From NCBI RefSeq assembly GCF_000022085.1, contig NC_011894.1:1204501-1268500 (forward strand): a DNA stretch of 64,000 nt, given 5' to 3'. Positions within the stretch are counted from its first letter, which is position 1. Every line of letters starts with the position of its first letter. Origin of the DNA: Methylobacterium nodulans ORS 2060 (GTDB lineage: Bacteria; Pseudomonadota; Alphaproteobacteria; Rhizobiales; Beijerinckiaceae). Shown here piece after piece: positions 9,297 through 16,434 of the stretch. The position numbers were made by a program, and so were the translations under genes. The notes under the pieces are model-generated. The model was not told the origin of the DNA. It made no database searches and saw nothing but the letters and a program-made list of their open reading frames with translations.

Positions 9297-9449
9297 GAGG
9301 CCCCGGAGGCGGAGGGTGGACGAGGGGCGATGGACACGGAGGATCCCGCCGCTCCGCTGTGTAGCCCCTGGCGCGCGTGCAATCCACAGGCCGGGGCCGT
9401 TCCATCCGGCCTGTCGGACCGGGGCCTCCGTCACCGGGGGAGAGAGACG

Positions 9450-9722
9450 ATGCGCATCCGCCGCCGCGCCCTGCTCGGCGCCGCGTTCGGCCTCTCCGGC
9501 CTGTTCTCTATGCAGAACCCGGCCGCGGCCCAGTCCGCCCAAGGCCGCCCCCGAGCCCACCGCGCCGGGACGCGGGGCGGTGCGCACCATCCTGGCGAGC
9601 CCCGGCCGCTCGCCCACGCCCGGTGCCGAGCGGGCGGAGGCCGCCCGCTCGTGGCGAGCGCTGGCCCACCGCACCGCCCGGGTGCTAATCCATTCACGCA
9701 CAACAGCCATCGAGGAAACGCC
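9450..9722 (+). pseudogene. Possible broken secreted-protein gene 5' of the OsmC gene
   Basis: An ATG at 9450 follows a strong ribosome-binding site (GGGGGAGAG). It opens with a good signal peptide (RIRRRALLGAAFGLSGLF, then NPAAAQ). After about 30 codons the frame becomes Arg/Pro/Gly-rich and does not stop; it runs in frame into the OsmC gene at 9723. The +1 frame over 9540-9700 (AAPEPTAPGRGAVRTILASP) looks more protein-like, so a single-base frameshift after the signal peptide is plausible. It could also be a secreted leader on an OsmC variant, but that is less likely given the strong internal start at 9723. Confidence 0.3.
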
Positions 9723-10232
9723 ATGGACGCCGCCGCGCTTCGCGCCCTGCAGGCCCCGATCAAGGACCGCTACCGCACCGACCCCGACGCCGCGATCATC
9801 ACGCTGAAGGCGCAGGGCTCCCTCGACGACACCGCCATCGCCTGCAAGGTCGAGACCGGCCGGGCGCTCGCGGTGGCGGGGCTGCACCCGGCGAGCGGCG
9901 GCTCGGGCGCCGAACTCTGCTCGGGGGACATGCTGCTCGAAGCCCTCGTGGCCTGCGCGGGCGTGACCCTGAAGGCCGTCGCGACGGCGCTCGAGATCGA
10001 CCTGCGCAAGGGCGTCGTGAAGGCCGAGGGCGACCTCGACTTCCGCGGCACCCTCGGCGTCGACAAGGGCGCGCCGGTGGGCTTCCGGGCGATCCGCCTC
10101 GCCTTCGAGGTCGAGAGCGACGCCCCGCAGGAGAAGATCGACCAGCTGCTCAAGCTCACCGAGCGCTACTGCGTGGTGTTCCAGACCCTCAGTCACCGCC
10201 CGGCCCTCGACGTCACGCTGACCCGGGGCTGA
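9723..10232 (+). CDS. OsmC family protein
   Basis: 169 residues. The family has two cysteines, the first usually within a helix after the beta-rich N-terminus. Here the segment GSGAELCSGDMLLEALVACAGVTLKAVA carries both the ELCSG and ACAGV cysteines in typical positions, and the C-terminus has ERYCVVFQTL. OsmC/Ohr proteins are thiol peroxidases for organic hydroperoxides; whether this member is an active peroxidase is not known. The start is ATG at 9723, with GAGG eight bases before it. The gene lies between glnD (divergent) and hpf. The second OsmC-like gene in the window (25.1 kb) is of a different subgroup. Confidence 0.8.
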   Translation: MDAAALRALQAPIKDRYRTDPDAAIITLKAQGSLDDTAIACKVETGRALAVAGLHPASGGSGAELCSGDMLLEALVACAGVTLKAVATALEIDLRKGVVKAEGDLDFRGTLGVDKGAPVGFRAIRLAFEVESDAPQEKIDQLLKLTERYCVVFQTLSHRPALDVTLTRG

Positions 10233-10374
10233 GCCGCGGGTGGCTGCGGCCCAGTTGACGCTGCGGCCGCCCTGCGTTGACTTCATCTGCGGCGATTCTT
10301 AGCTCTTCAACGATCGGCCCGGGCGCGCCCCGCGCGTCACAAGGGCCGACGGGCGAACAAACCGGAGGGAATCG

Positions 10375-10962
10375 ATGGCGGCTTTGCGCGTGTCGGGTCG
10401 CGGCATGGACCTGGGGGAGGCCCTTCGGTCCCGCGTTGAGGAGCGGATGGCCGCAACCCTGGCCAAGTACTTCGACGGCACCTATTCGGGCCACGTCGCC
10501 ATCGGCCGCGACGGGGGCACCTACCGCACCGATTGCGTGCTGCACCTCACGTCCGGGATCACCCTCGAAGCCTCCGCCAGCGCCCACGACCCGCATGCGA
10601 GCTTCGACCAGACGGCGGACCGCATCGAGCGGCGCCTGCGCCGCTACAAGCACCGGCTGAAGACCCACGCGACCGGGCCGAACGGCAGCCGGCGGGGCGA
10701 GCTGGCCGAGCCCGTGCTGGAGGCGGCCTACTCGGTCTTCGAGGCGCCGGAGGAGGATACGGGCGAGCACCCGCCGGTGATCGCCGAGAGCACCCGCGCG
10801 CTGCACCGCCGCTCGCTGAGCGAGGCGGTGGTGGAACTCGACCTCACCGGCGCCCCCGTGCTGGTTTTCGTTCATGCTGGAACGGATCGGGTCAACGTCG
10901 TATATCGTCGGTCCGACGGCGCGATCGGATGGATCGATCCGCCGGAACGCGGCACTCCGTGA
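10375..10962 (+). CDS. hpf: Long-form ribosome hibernation-promoting factor HPF/RaiA
   Basis: 195 residues. The N-terminal S30AE domain (about 1-110, opening MAALRVSGRGMDLGEALRSR, with RRYKHRLKTH) binds the decoding region of the 30S subunit. The C-terminal dimerisation domain (about 135-190, VELDLTGAPVLVFVHAGTDRVNVVYRRSDGAIGWIDP) makes it the long form that forms 100S ribosome dimers without RMF. It is followed at 85 bases by ptsN on the same strand; together they are the two genes normally found downstream of rpoN. Confidence 0.95.
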   Translation: MAALRVSGRGMDLGEALRSRVEERMAATLAKYFDGTYSGHVAIGRDGGTYRTDCVLHLTSGITLEASASAHDPHASFDQTADRIERRLRRYKHRLKTHATGPNGSRRGELAEPVLEAAYSVFEAPEEDTGEHPPVIAESTRALHRRSLSEAVVELDLTGAPVLVFVHAGTDRVNVVYRRSDGAIGWIDPPERGTP

Positions 10963-11046
10963 GCCGGCAGAACCGGCCCACGGCTTGCCTCCGGTCCTGG
11001 GGAACGAGCGGGACCACAACGTCCCGTCGATGAGGCAGCGGTTTCG

Positions 11047-11514
11047 ATGCCATTGCTGGAATTTCTCAAGCCGGAGGCAGTCCTCCCGGCGCTGCGCGCG
11101 CCCGGCAAGAAGCAGGTGCTGCAGGAGCTGGCCGCGCAGGCGGCCAAGCATCTGCCCGGTCTCGACGAACGCGAGATCTTCGAGACCCTGCTGCAGCGCG
11201 AGCGCCTCGGCTCGACCGGCATCGGCGAGGGGGTGGCGATCCCGCACGGCAAGCTGCCGGGGCTCGACCACCTCTTCGGCCTCGTTGCGCGGCTGGAGCG
11301 CCCGGTCGATTTCGAGGCCCTCGACGGCCAGCCGGTGGACATCGCCTTCCTGCTGCTCGCCCCCGAGGGTGCGGGCGCCGATCACCTGAAGGCGCTGGCG
11401 CGGGTGGCGCGGGTGCTGCGCGAGCCGGGCATCATCGACCGTATCCGGACGGCCCGGGACCGGGACGCGCTCTACGCGCTCCTCACTCACTCGCCGGCCC
11501 CGCGGGCGGCCTGA
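11047..11514 (+). CDS. ptsN: Nitrogen-regulatory PTS EIIA component PtsN
   Basis: 155 residues, a complete EIIA-Ntr domain. The phosphorylated histidine lies in EGVAIPHGKLPGL, preceded by ERLGSTGIG as in all PtsN proteins. It receives phosphate from NPr and PtsP and acts as a regulator of potassium transport and stress responses rather than in sugar uptake. The neighbouring hpf gene supports the assignment. The usual companion rpoN lies 6.5 kb away in the opposite orientation. The next gene begins ten bases after its stop. Confidence 0.95.
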   Translation: MPLLEFLKPEAVLPALRAPGKKQVLQELAAQAAKHLPGLDEREIFETLLQRERLGSTGIGEGVAIPHGKLPGLDHLFGLVARLERPVDFEALDGQPVDIAFLLLAPEGAGADHLKALARVARVLREPGIIDRIRTARDRDALYALLTHSPAPRAA

Positions 11515-11524
11515 CCCCCTGGCC

Positions 11525-11842
11525 ATGCGGTACCGCCGAAGCCTCGCGGCCCTGCTGCTCGCGCTCCCCTCCGCGGCCCCCGCGGCGGAGGGCACCTGCG
11601 CGCGGGACCTCCTCGTCGCCCAATCCTCGCAGCGCGTCGCCATCGACCGCCTCGAAGCGCTCGGCGACAACGAGGCCGACCGCTGCCGCGGCTGGCGCCA
11701 GCACGTCGACACGATGCGCCGGGCCGCCACGGTCTATGGACGCTGCCTCACGGGCCAGGAGCGCGCGGAGCGCCTCGCCCAGGTGCAGGGCTCGGAGCGC
11801 GAGTTCGGCGAATTGCTGCGCACCCGCTGCCGCGGCAAGTAG
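11525..11842 (+). CDS. Small secreted cysteine-containing protein, function unknown
   Basis: 105 residues, not recognised. A signal peptide is clear (RYRRSLAALLLALPSAAPAAE, cleavage probably near residue 20). The mature part has four cysteines (TCARDLL, DRCRGW, GRCLTG, TRCRGK) in a helical, Arg/Glu-rich sequence. That pattern would suit two disulfides in a small periplasmic protein. It starts ten bases after ptsN and may be cotranscribed. A perfect 12-bp hairpin lies just beyond its stop. Confidence 0.6.
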   Translation: MRYRRSLAALLLALPSAAPAAEGTCARDLLVAQSSQRVAIDRLEALGDNEADRCRGWRQHVDTMRRAATVYGRCLTGQERAERLAQVQGSEREFGELLRTRCRGK

Positions 11843-11849
11843 CCTCCTC

Positions 11850-11884
11850 ATACGGTTTCCGAACAGATCAACCGGAAACCGTAT
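11850..11884. terminator. Perfect inverted repeat between convergent genes (bidirectional terminator candidate)
   Basis: ATACGGTTTCCG at 11850-11861 pairs perfectly with 11873-11884 around an 11-base loop. It fills the space between the ends of two convergent genes, and its last base overlaps the stop codon of the ydcF-like gene. There is no T-run. The loop and right arm contain the motif (TTCCGGTTGATC on the minus strand) found again at 36644-36655 and, slightly altered, in the long repeat at 46.9 kb. It is therefore probably a dispersed repeat used at gene ends. Confidence 0.55.
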
Positions 11885-12645
11885 CACCGCATCAGCGGCT
11901 CGGCCACGACCTTCACCGGCCGGCCGCGGCTCATCAGCACGGCGGCGCGGGAATCCTCCGGATCCGTCTCGAAGCGGGTGCGGATCCAGGCGACCAGGAA
12001 CTTGACGTATTCGGAGACCAGGAGCCGGGCCGAGGCCGGGTGATGCCACCACGCATCCGGATCGAAGCCGTCATGGACGACCGGGTGGGGCACGACGCGG
12101 TTGCCGTCCGCGAGCGCGTGGCCGAGTTCGAGCAGCGTCCGCGGCATGTGGTAGTTCGAGGTCACCACCGCGACGGTGCGGAAGCCGTTCTCGCGCATCC
12201 AGCGCCGGGTCTCGATGGCGTTGCCGATCGTGTTGCGCGCCCGGTAGTCGAGATCGACGCAGCAGGCGATGAGATGCTGCTGGCCGGGGTTGAGCCGGGC
12301 GATCTCCTCGCGGCTGGTGCGCTCGTTGACGCCCGTGATGAGGAGGCGGCGGCCGTAGCCCGCGGCCAGAAGGTCGATCGCGTCCCCGATGCGCTGCGCC
12401 CCGCCGGTGAGCGCCACGATGCCGTCCGCAGGGGCATGGGGCTGCCGTTCGGTGCGGGCAAGGCAGCCGACGAAGGCCAGGAAGCCGACCCCGAAGGCGA
12501 GCCCCGAGGCCCCGACGAGCGCAGCCAGCGTGAGGACGAGGCGCCGCCAGGGGCGCGCGCGGATCGCCGGATCCGGACCGACCCAATCCTGTCCGACCGC
12601 ATCGGCGCTTCGCGTCGTCATTCCGCGCTTCATCCGCGAGGTCAT
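11884..12645 (-). CDS. YdcF/ElyC family (DUF218) membrane-anchored protein
   Basis: About 253 residues. One hydrophobic N-terminal segment (LVLTLAALVGASGLAFGVGFLA) anchors a DUF218 domain. The domain has IVALTGGAQRIGDAIDLL, LLITGVNERTS, ARNTIGNAIETRRWM and AVVTSNYHMPRTLLEL, all typical of YdcF/SanA/ElyC proteins. Members are linked to envelope integrity and undecaprenyl-phosphate handling, but the enzymatic activity is not settled. Alternative starts at 12633 and 12621 exist; none has a strong ribosome-binding site. It follows ftsX by about 120 bases and may belong to the ftsE-ftsX transcription unit. Confidence 0.75.
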   Translation of the reverse strand: MTSRMKRGMTTRSADAVGQDWVGPDPAIRARPWRRLVLTLAALVGASGLAFGVGFLAFVGCLARTERQPHAPADGIVALTGGAQRIGDAIDLLAAGYGRRLLITGVNERTSREEIARLNPGQQHLIACCVDLDYRARNTIGNAIETRRWMRENGFRTVAVVTSNYHMPRTLLELGHALADGNRVVPHPVVHDGFDPDAWWHHPASARLLVSEYVKFLVAWIRTRFETDPEDSRAAVLMSRGRPVKVVAEPLMR

Positions 12646-12764
12646 CCCAGCTGGTCGAGCATAGTGCCGATTACGGCGGGCCGGAGGCAACGGGTCATCG
12701 GGCGATTCGTTCACGGGGTCCTGGGGGGCCGCCGGAGGGCGGCCCCGGGGGGCCGCCGTCCGCA

Positions 12765-13718
12765 TCAATCGAGGAAGCGCCGCACGGCCACCCGCGAGAC
12801 GATGCCGGTGACGATCGAGGCGATCACGCCGATCAGCACCACGCTCGCATAGCCCCGCCAGCCGATCTCGAAGCCGCCGAACAGGGCCTCGATCTCGTCG
12901 CCCGCAGGGCTCGCGCGCCAGAGCCGGGCGAGCGCGCCGCCGAGCGCCAGGGCGCCGAGCGCCGCCGCCGCCCCGATCACCCCGCCGCGCAGACCGAGAC
13001 GGAAGAAGCGGCGCTGGAACTCGCGGGCGATGAAATCGGCGTCGGCGCCGACGAAATGCAGCACCTCCACCACCTCCCGGTTGCCCGCCATGGCCCCGCG
13101 GGTCGCGAAGGTCACGGCGAGCCCGGTCGCGAGCAGCACCAGCGCGACGATGCCGACGCCCACCCCCACGAAGGTGTTGGCCATGGTCGAGAGGCGCGAG
13201 ATCCAGAGCGCGTGGTCGTCGAGGCTCGCCACGCCCGGCAGGGCCTGGACGAGGCGCTGGCGCAGGGCGGGCAGGTCCGCGGGCGGGTCGCCGCCCGCCA
13301 GCCGCACGGTGATCAGGCGCGGCACCGGCAGGTCGCCGAGGTCGAGCCCGCTGCCGAGCCAGGGTTCGAGCAGGCGCTCGGATTCCGTCTTCGACAGGGC
13401 CCGCGTGCCGGCGATCCCGGGCGCGTCGCGGGCGAGTTCGGTTGCCTTGGCGACATCGGCCTCCGTGTCGCGGCCGGGGCTCGGCCGGATCTGGATCGTC
13501 ACCTCGTTGGCGACGGCGCCCTGCCATTGCGCCGCGCTCGACGCGACGATCTCGGCCGCCCCGGCGCAAAGCGCCGCCAGGAAGGTCAGGATGGCGATGA
13601 CCGCCGCGAGCGCCCGGCTCGCGCTGCTGTCGGTGGGGACGAGGGGTGCGTTGCGGCGCAGGCTCGGCGGCAGGGTATCGGCCGGCTGGGTCCGCTCGAC
13701 GGCGGCGCCTTCAGTCAT
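12765..13718 (-). CDS. ftsX: Cell-division ABC transporter permease FtsX
   Basis: 317 residues with the FtsX layout. A variable cytoplasmic N-terminus precedes the first TM (about 40-62, AVIAILTFLAALCAGAAEIV) and a large periplasmic loop (about 65-170). Three TM segments follow, including VGVGIVALVLLATGLAVTF, and the loop TRGAMAGNREVVEVLHFVGADADFIA, which is diagnostic of FtsX. With FtsE it forms the complex that activates peptidoglycan hydrolases at the septum. The ATG at 13716-13718 has GGAGG seven bases upstream. ftsE is upstream on the same strand. Confidence 0.9.
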   Translation of the reverse strand: MTEGAAVERTQPADTLPPSLRRNAPLVPTDSSASRALAAVIAILTFLAALCAGAAEIVASSAAQWQGAVANEVTIQIRPSPGRDTEADVAKATELARDAPGIAGTRALSKTESERLLEPWLGSGLDLGDLPVPRLITVRLAGGDPPADLPALRQRLVQALPGVASLDDHALWISRLSTMANTFVGVGVGIVALVLLATGLAVTFATRGAMAGNREVVEVLHFVGADADFIAREFQRRFFRLGLRGGVIGAAAALGALALGGALARLWRASPAGDEIEALFGGFEIGWRGYASVVLIGVIASIVTGIVSRVAVRRFLD

Positions 13719-13797
13719 GGCGCGCCTCCGTCCGATACTGAGCACCGGACCGGATCCGGACGCTTGCTTTGACCGAGATGCGAACGAAGCATCCGCC

Positions 13798-14517
13798 TCA
13801 CTCCTCGATCCGCAGGTGGCGGTCGCCGAGGATCAGCCGGCGCGCGTCGACGAGGTCCATGAGGGCGAAGTCGTGGGTCGCGATCAGCACGGAGGTCCCG
13901 AGGCGGTTGAGTTCGATGAACAGGCGCAGGAGCCGCCGGCCGAGCTGCGGGTCGACATTGCCGGTGGGCTCGTCGGCGAGGAGCAGCTCGGGGCGGGCGA
14001 TGAGTGCGCGGGCGATGGCGGCGCGCTGCTTCTCGCCGCCCGAGAGGAGCGGGGGCAGCACATGCATGCGCTCGCCGAGCCCCACCCAGCGCAGCAGCTC
14101 CACCACCTCCGCCCGGTAGCTCGTCTCGGCCCGGCCCTGGACGCGCAGCGGCAGCGCGACATTCTCGTAGGTCGTGAGATGGTCGAGCAGGCGGAAATCC
14201 TGGAACACCACGCCCATCCGCCGCCGCAGGCCCGTGAGCGCGTGGCTGGAGATGCCGCTCACTTCCTCGCCGAACACCGAGACCAGCCCGCGGCTGGGCT
14301 TGGCCGAGAGCAGGATCAGGCGCAGCAGCGTCGTCTTGCCGGCGCCCGAGGGTCCGGTGAGGAACTGGAAGGAATGCGGGGCGATCGTGAAGCTGATGTC
14401 GCTCAGCACCTCCGGCCCGAGGCCGTAGCGCATGCCCACGTTCTCGAACCGGACGACGGGTTCCTCCATGCCCGACAGGAGGCTCTCGCCCATCACCCTG
14501 TATGGTCCGGCTGCCAT
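13798..14517 (-). CDS. ftsE: Cell-division ABC transporter ATP-binding protein FtsE
   Basis: 239 residues from the first ATG. Walker A is GPSGAGKTTLLRLI, the Q-loop is GVVFQDFRLLDHL, the signature is LSGGEKQRAAIARAL, Walker B is LLLADEPTGNVDP, and the H-loop is IATHDFALMD. The FQDFRLLDHLTTYENVALPL segment is typical of FtsE. The family core starts at residue 17 (MEEPVVRFENV, ATG at 14467-14469), so that codon or the one at 14491-14493 could be the true start. FtsE drives FtsX in the divisome. The neighbouring divergent zinc-ribbon gene is a conserved companion in Rhizobiales. Confidence 0.93.
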   Translation of the reverse strand: MAAGPYRVMGESLLSGMEEPVVRFENVGMRYGLGPEVLSDISFTIAPHSFQFLTGPSGAGKTTLLRLILLSAKPSRGLVSVFGEEVSGISSHALTGLRRRMGVVFQDFRLLDHLTTYENVALPLRVQGRAETSYRAEVVELLRWVGLGERMHVLPPLLSGGEKQRAAIARALIARPELLLADEPTGNVDPQLGRRLLRLFIELNRLGTSVLIATHDFALMDLVDARRLILGDRHLRIEE

Positions 14518-14658
14518 GCGCTCCCCATGCTCTCGTGGTGTCCTTAGCCCGCCGGATCTTGCGCGGGCATTACGCCCGCCGGCCGCTTTACCATGCCTTA
14601 ACGCTATCGCGAGAGAACCGATGGGATCCGGCCCTCCGGGCGCCAGCCGTGATTCGCC

Positions 14659-15372
14659 ATGCAGATCGTCTGCCCGTCCTGCGCCGCCGAGTACCGGCTC
14701 GACCCGGAGCGGATCGGGCCCGAGGGGCGCATGGTGCGGTGCGCGTCCTGCCGCGAAGCTTGGTTCGTGGCCGCGCCCGGACAGGAGCAGGATACCCTGT
14801 CGCCGCCCGGCGAGGCGGTGTTCACGGCCGTCGACGCCCCGGTGCCCGTTCCCGCCCGCCCGAAGGCGCCTGCCGCCCGCACCGCGCGCCCGAGCCTCGC
14901 CGCCCTCGCGGTCTGCCTCGGCCTCGCGCTCGCCGGCGCGGCCCTGCTCGCCCGCGAGCGCGTGGTGCGGGCGCTGCCCCAGACCGCGCGGCTCTACGCC
15001 GCGATCGGTCTTCCCGTGAACCTGCGCGGCCTCGACTTCCGCGACGTGGTCGCCTTCCAGGTGCCGGCCGGGGCCGGCAGCGAGGGACGGCTCGTCGTCG
15101 AGGGCGACTTGGTGAGCGCCGCCGCCGAGCCCCGGCCGGTGCCGCCGCTCGCTCTCGAAGTGCGGGACGAGGCCGATCAGCTCGTCTACAGCTGGACCGC
15201 GGAGGCGCCCCGCGCGCGGCTCGAACCGAAGGATGCCGCGCGGTTCCGGGCCGAGCTCGCCGCTCCGCCGGCGCGCGGGCGCCGCGTCCTGGTCCGATTC
15301 GCCGCGGTTGACACCGAGAAATCTCCGGTCAGCGTAGGGAGCACCCCCTCCCCGCAGAATGAGGCCCGATGA
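14659..15372 (+). CDS. MJ0042-type zinc-ribbon, single-TM protein
   Basis: 237 residues. The N-terminal zinc ribbon has CPSCAAEYRLDPERIGP and CASCREAWF, so four cysteines in two CxxC pairs. A proline-rich linker and one TM segment (about 76-96, LAALAVCLGLALAGAALLA) follow, then an extracytoplasmic domain related to DUF3426 (FQVPAGAGSEGRLVVEGDLV...). This layout suggests a membrane-tethered sensor or regulator with a cytoplasmic zinc finger, but no function is established. It is divergent from ftsE and its stop overlaps the ATG of hpt by four bases, so the two are translationally coupled. Confidence 0.75.
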   Translation: MQIVCPSCAAEYRLDPERIGPEGRMVRCASCREAWFVAAPGQEQDTLSPPGEAVFTAVDAPVPVPARPKAPAARTARPSLAALAVCLGLALAGAALLARERVVRALPQTARLYAAIGLPVNLRGLDFRDVVAFQVPAGAGSEGRLVVEGDLVSAAAEPRPVPPLALEVRDEADQLVYSWTAEAPRARLEPKDAARFRAELAAPPARGRRVLVRFAAVDTEKSPVSVGSTPSPQNEAR

Positions 15373-15956
15373 GTTCCCCCGCCATCCCCCGCGTCCGCGT
15401 CCTGTTCGAGGAGGCGGCCATCGCGCAGCGCAACGAGGAGATGGCGCGCGCCATCGCGAACCAGCCGCTGAAGGACCTGCTGGTGGTGGCCGTCCTCAAG
15501 GGCAGCTTCATGTTCGCGGCCGACCTGATCCGCGCCCTGCACCGGGCCGGGCTCGCGCCCCAGGTCGAGTTCATCCACCTGTCGAGCTACCGGTCCGCCA
15601 CGGTCTCCTCCGGGCAGGTGGCGATCCTGCGCGACGTGGAGAGCGAGGTGCGCGGGCGCGACGTGCTCCTGATCGACGACATCCTCGAATCCGGCCGCAC
15701 CCTCGTCTACGCCAAGGACCTGCTGATGGCCCGCGGCGCCCGGCGCGTGCTGACCACAGTCCTCCTGGAGAAGCCCGGCAAGCGCGCGGTGTCGATCGAC
15801 GCGGATTATGTCGGCTTCGTCTGCCCGGATGTCTTCGTGGTCGGCTACGGCATGGACATCGCGCATGCTTTCCGTCAGTTGCCCTTCGTCGGTCTCGTCG
15901 ATTACGGTGCGGACGAGCCGGACCTGTTCGACCGTGATGGGCCGCCCGCCCTGTGA
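15369..15956 (+). CDS. hpt: Hypoxanthine phosphoribosyltransferase
   Basis: 195 residues. The PRPP-binding motif is VLLIDDILESGRTL; an N-terminal LVVAVLKGSFMFAADLIRAL loop and EFIHLSSYRS, followed by the hood segment DYVGFVCPDVFVVGYGMD, are typical of HPRT. It salvages hypoxanthine and guanine to IMP and GMP in the cytoplasm. The start codon overlaps the stop of the zinc-ribbon gene (ATGA arrangement). Confidence 0.93.
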   Translation: MSSPAIPRVRVLFEEAAIAQRNEEMARAIANQPLKDLLVVAVLKGSFMFAADLIRALHRAGLAPQVEFIHLSSYRSATVSSGQVAILRDVESEVRGRDVLLIDDILESGRTLVYAKDLLMARGARRVLTTVLLEKPGKRAVSIDADYVGFVCPDVFVVGYGMDIAHAFRQLPFVGLVDYGADEPDLFDRDGPPAL

Positions 15957-16022
15957 GGAACCTTGGCTGCGTGCCGGGCTTGACTCATCATTCCTTATGA
16001 TTCGCCGCTCCGCGGCCGAGAG

Positions 16023-16415
16023 ATGAAGGACATGGCGAACATCCTGCTTGTCGACGACGAGGAGTCGATCCGGGGTTTCCTCAAGCGGGGCCTCGAGATG
16101 GACGGGCACGTGGTGGTCACGGCCGTCGACGGCAGCGACGGGCTCGACCGGCTCATCGAAGCGGACGGTGCCTTCGACCTGATGCTGACCGACATCCGCA
16201 TGCCGCTGATGGATGGCATCGCGCTGGCGCTCGCCGCCAAGCGGGATTATCCGGGCCTCACCATCATGCTGATGACGGGCTTCGCCGACCAGCGCGAACG
16301 GGCCCGCGGGCTCGACGCCATCGTGTCCGACGTCCTGACGAAACCGTTCACCCTCGCGGATATGCGCGTGAGCGTGCGCCGCGTGCTGGCGGCAGAGGCC
16401 CGCTGCGCGGGGTGA
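16023..16415 (+). CDS. cpdR: Single-domain response regulator, CpdR-like
   Basis: 130 residues that form only a receiver domain. The acidic pocket is VDDEES, the phosphoacceptor is Asp57 (LTDIRMP), the switch threonine is Thr85 (LMTGFADQ) and the conserved lysine is Lys107 (LTKPF). No output domain follows. Length, the stand-alone position and the MTGFADQRERARGLD segment match CpdR, which in Caulobacter and rhizobia controls ClpXP-dependent proteolysis in the cell cycle. A second ATG three codons on (16032, MANILL) would match the usual CpdR opening. Confidence 0.85.
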   Translation: MKDMANILLVDDEESIRGFLKRGLEMDGHVVVTAVDGSDGLDRLIEADGAFDLMLTDIRMPLMDGIALALAAKRDYPGLTIMLMTGFADQRERARGLDAIVSDVLTKPFTLADMRVSVRRVLAAEARCAG

Positions 16416-16434
16416 CGGAGCCGGTCCTCGCGGA

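Noticed and set aside
5751..10232. Open plus-strand frame of about 1490 codons across lptB upstream DNA, grpE and glnD
   Set aside because: It is the antisense shadow of grpE and glnD in GC-rich DNA; only its last 169 codons (OsmC) and perhaps the 9450 leader are real.
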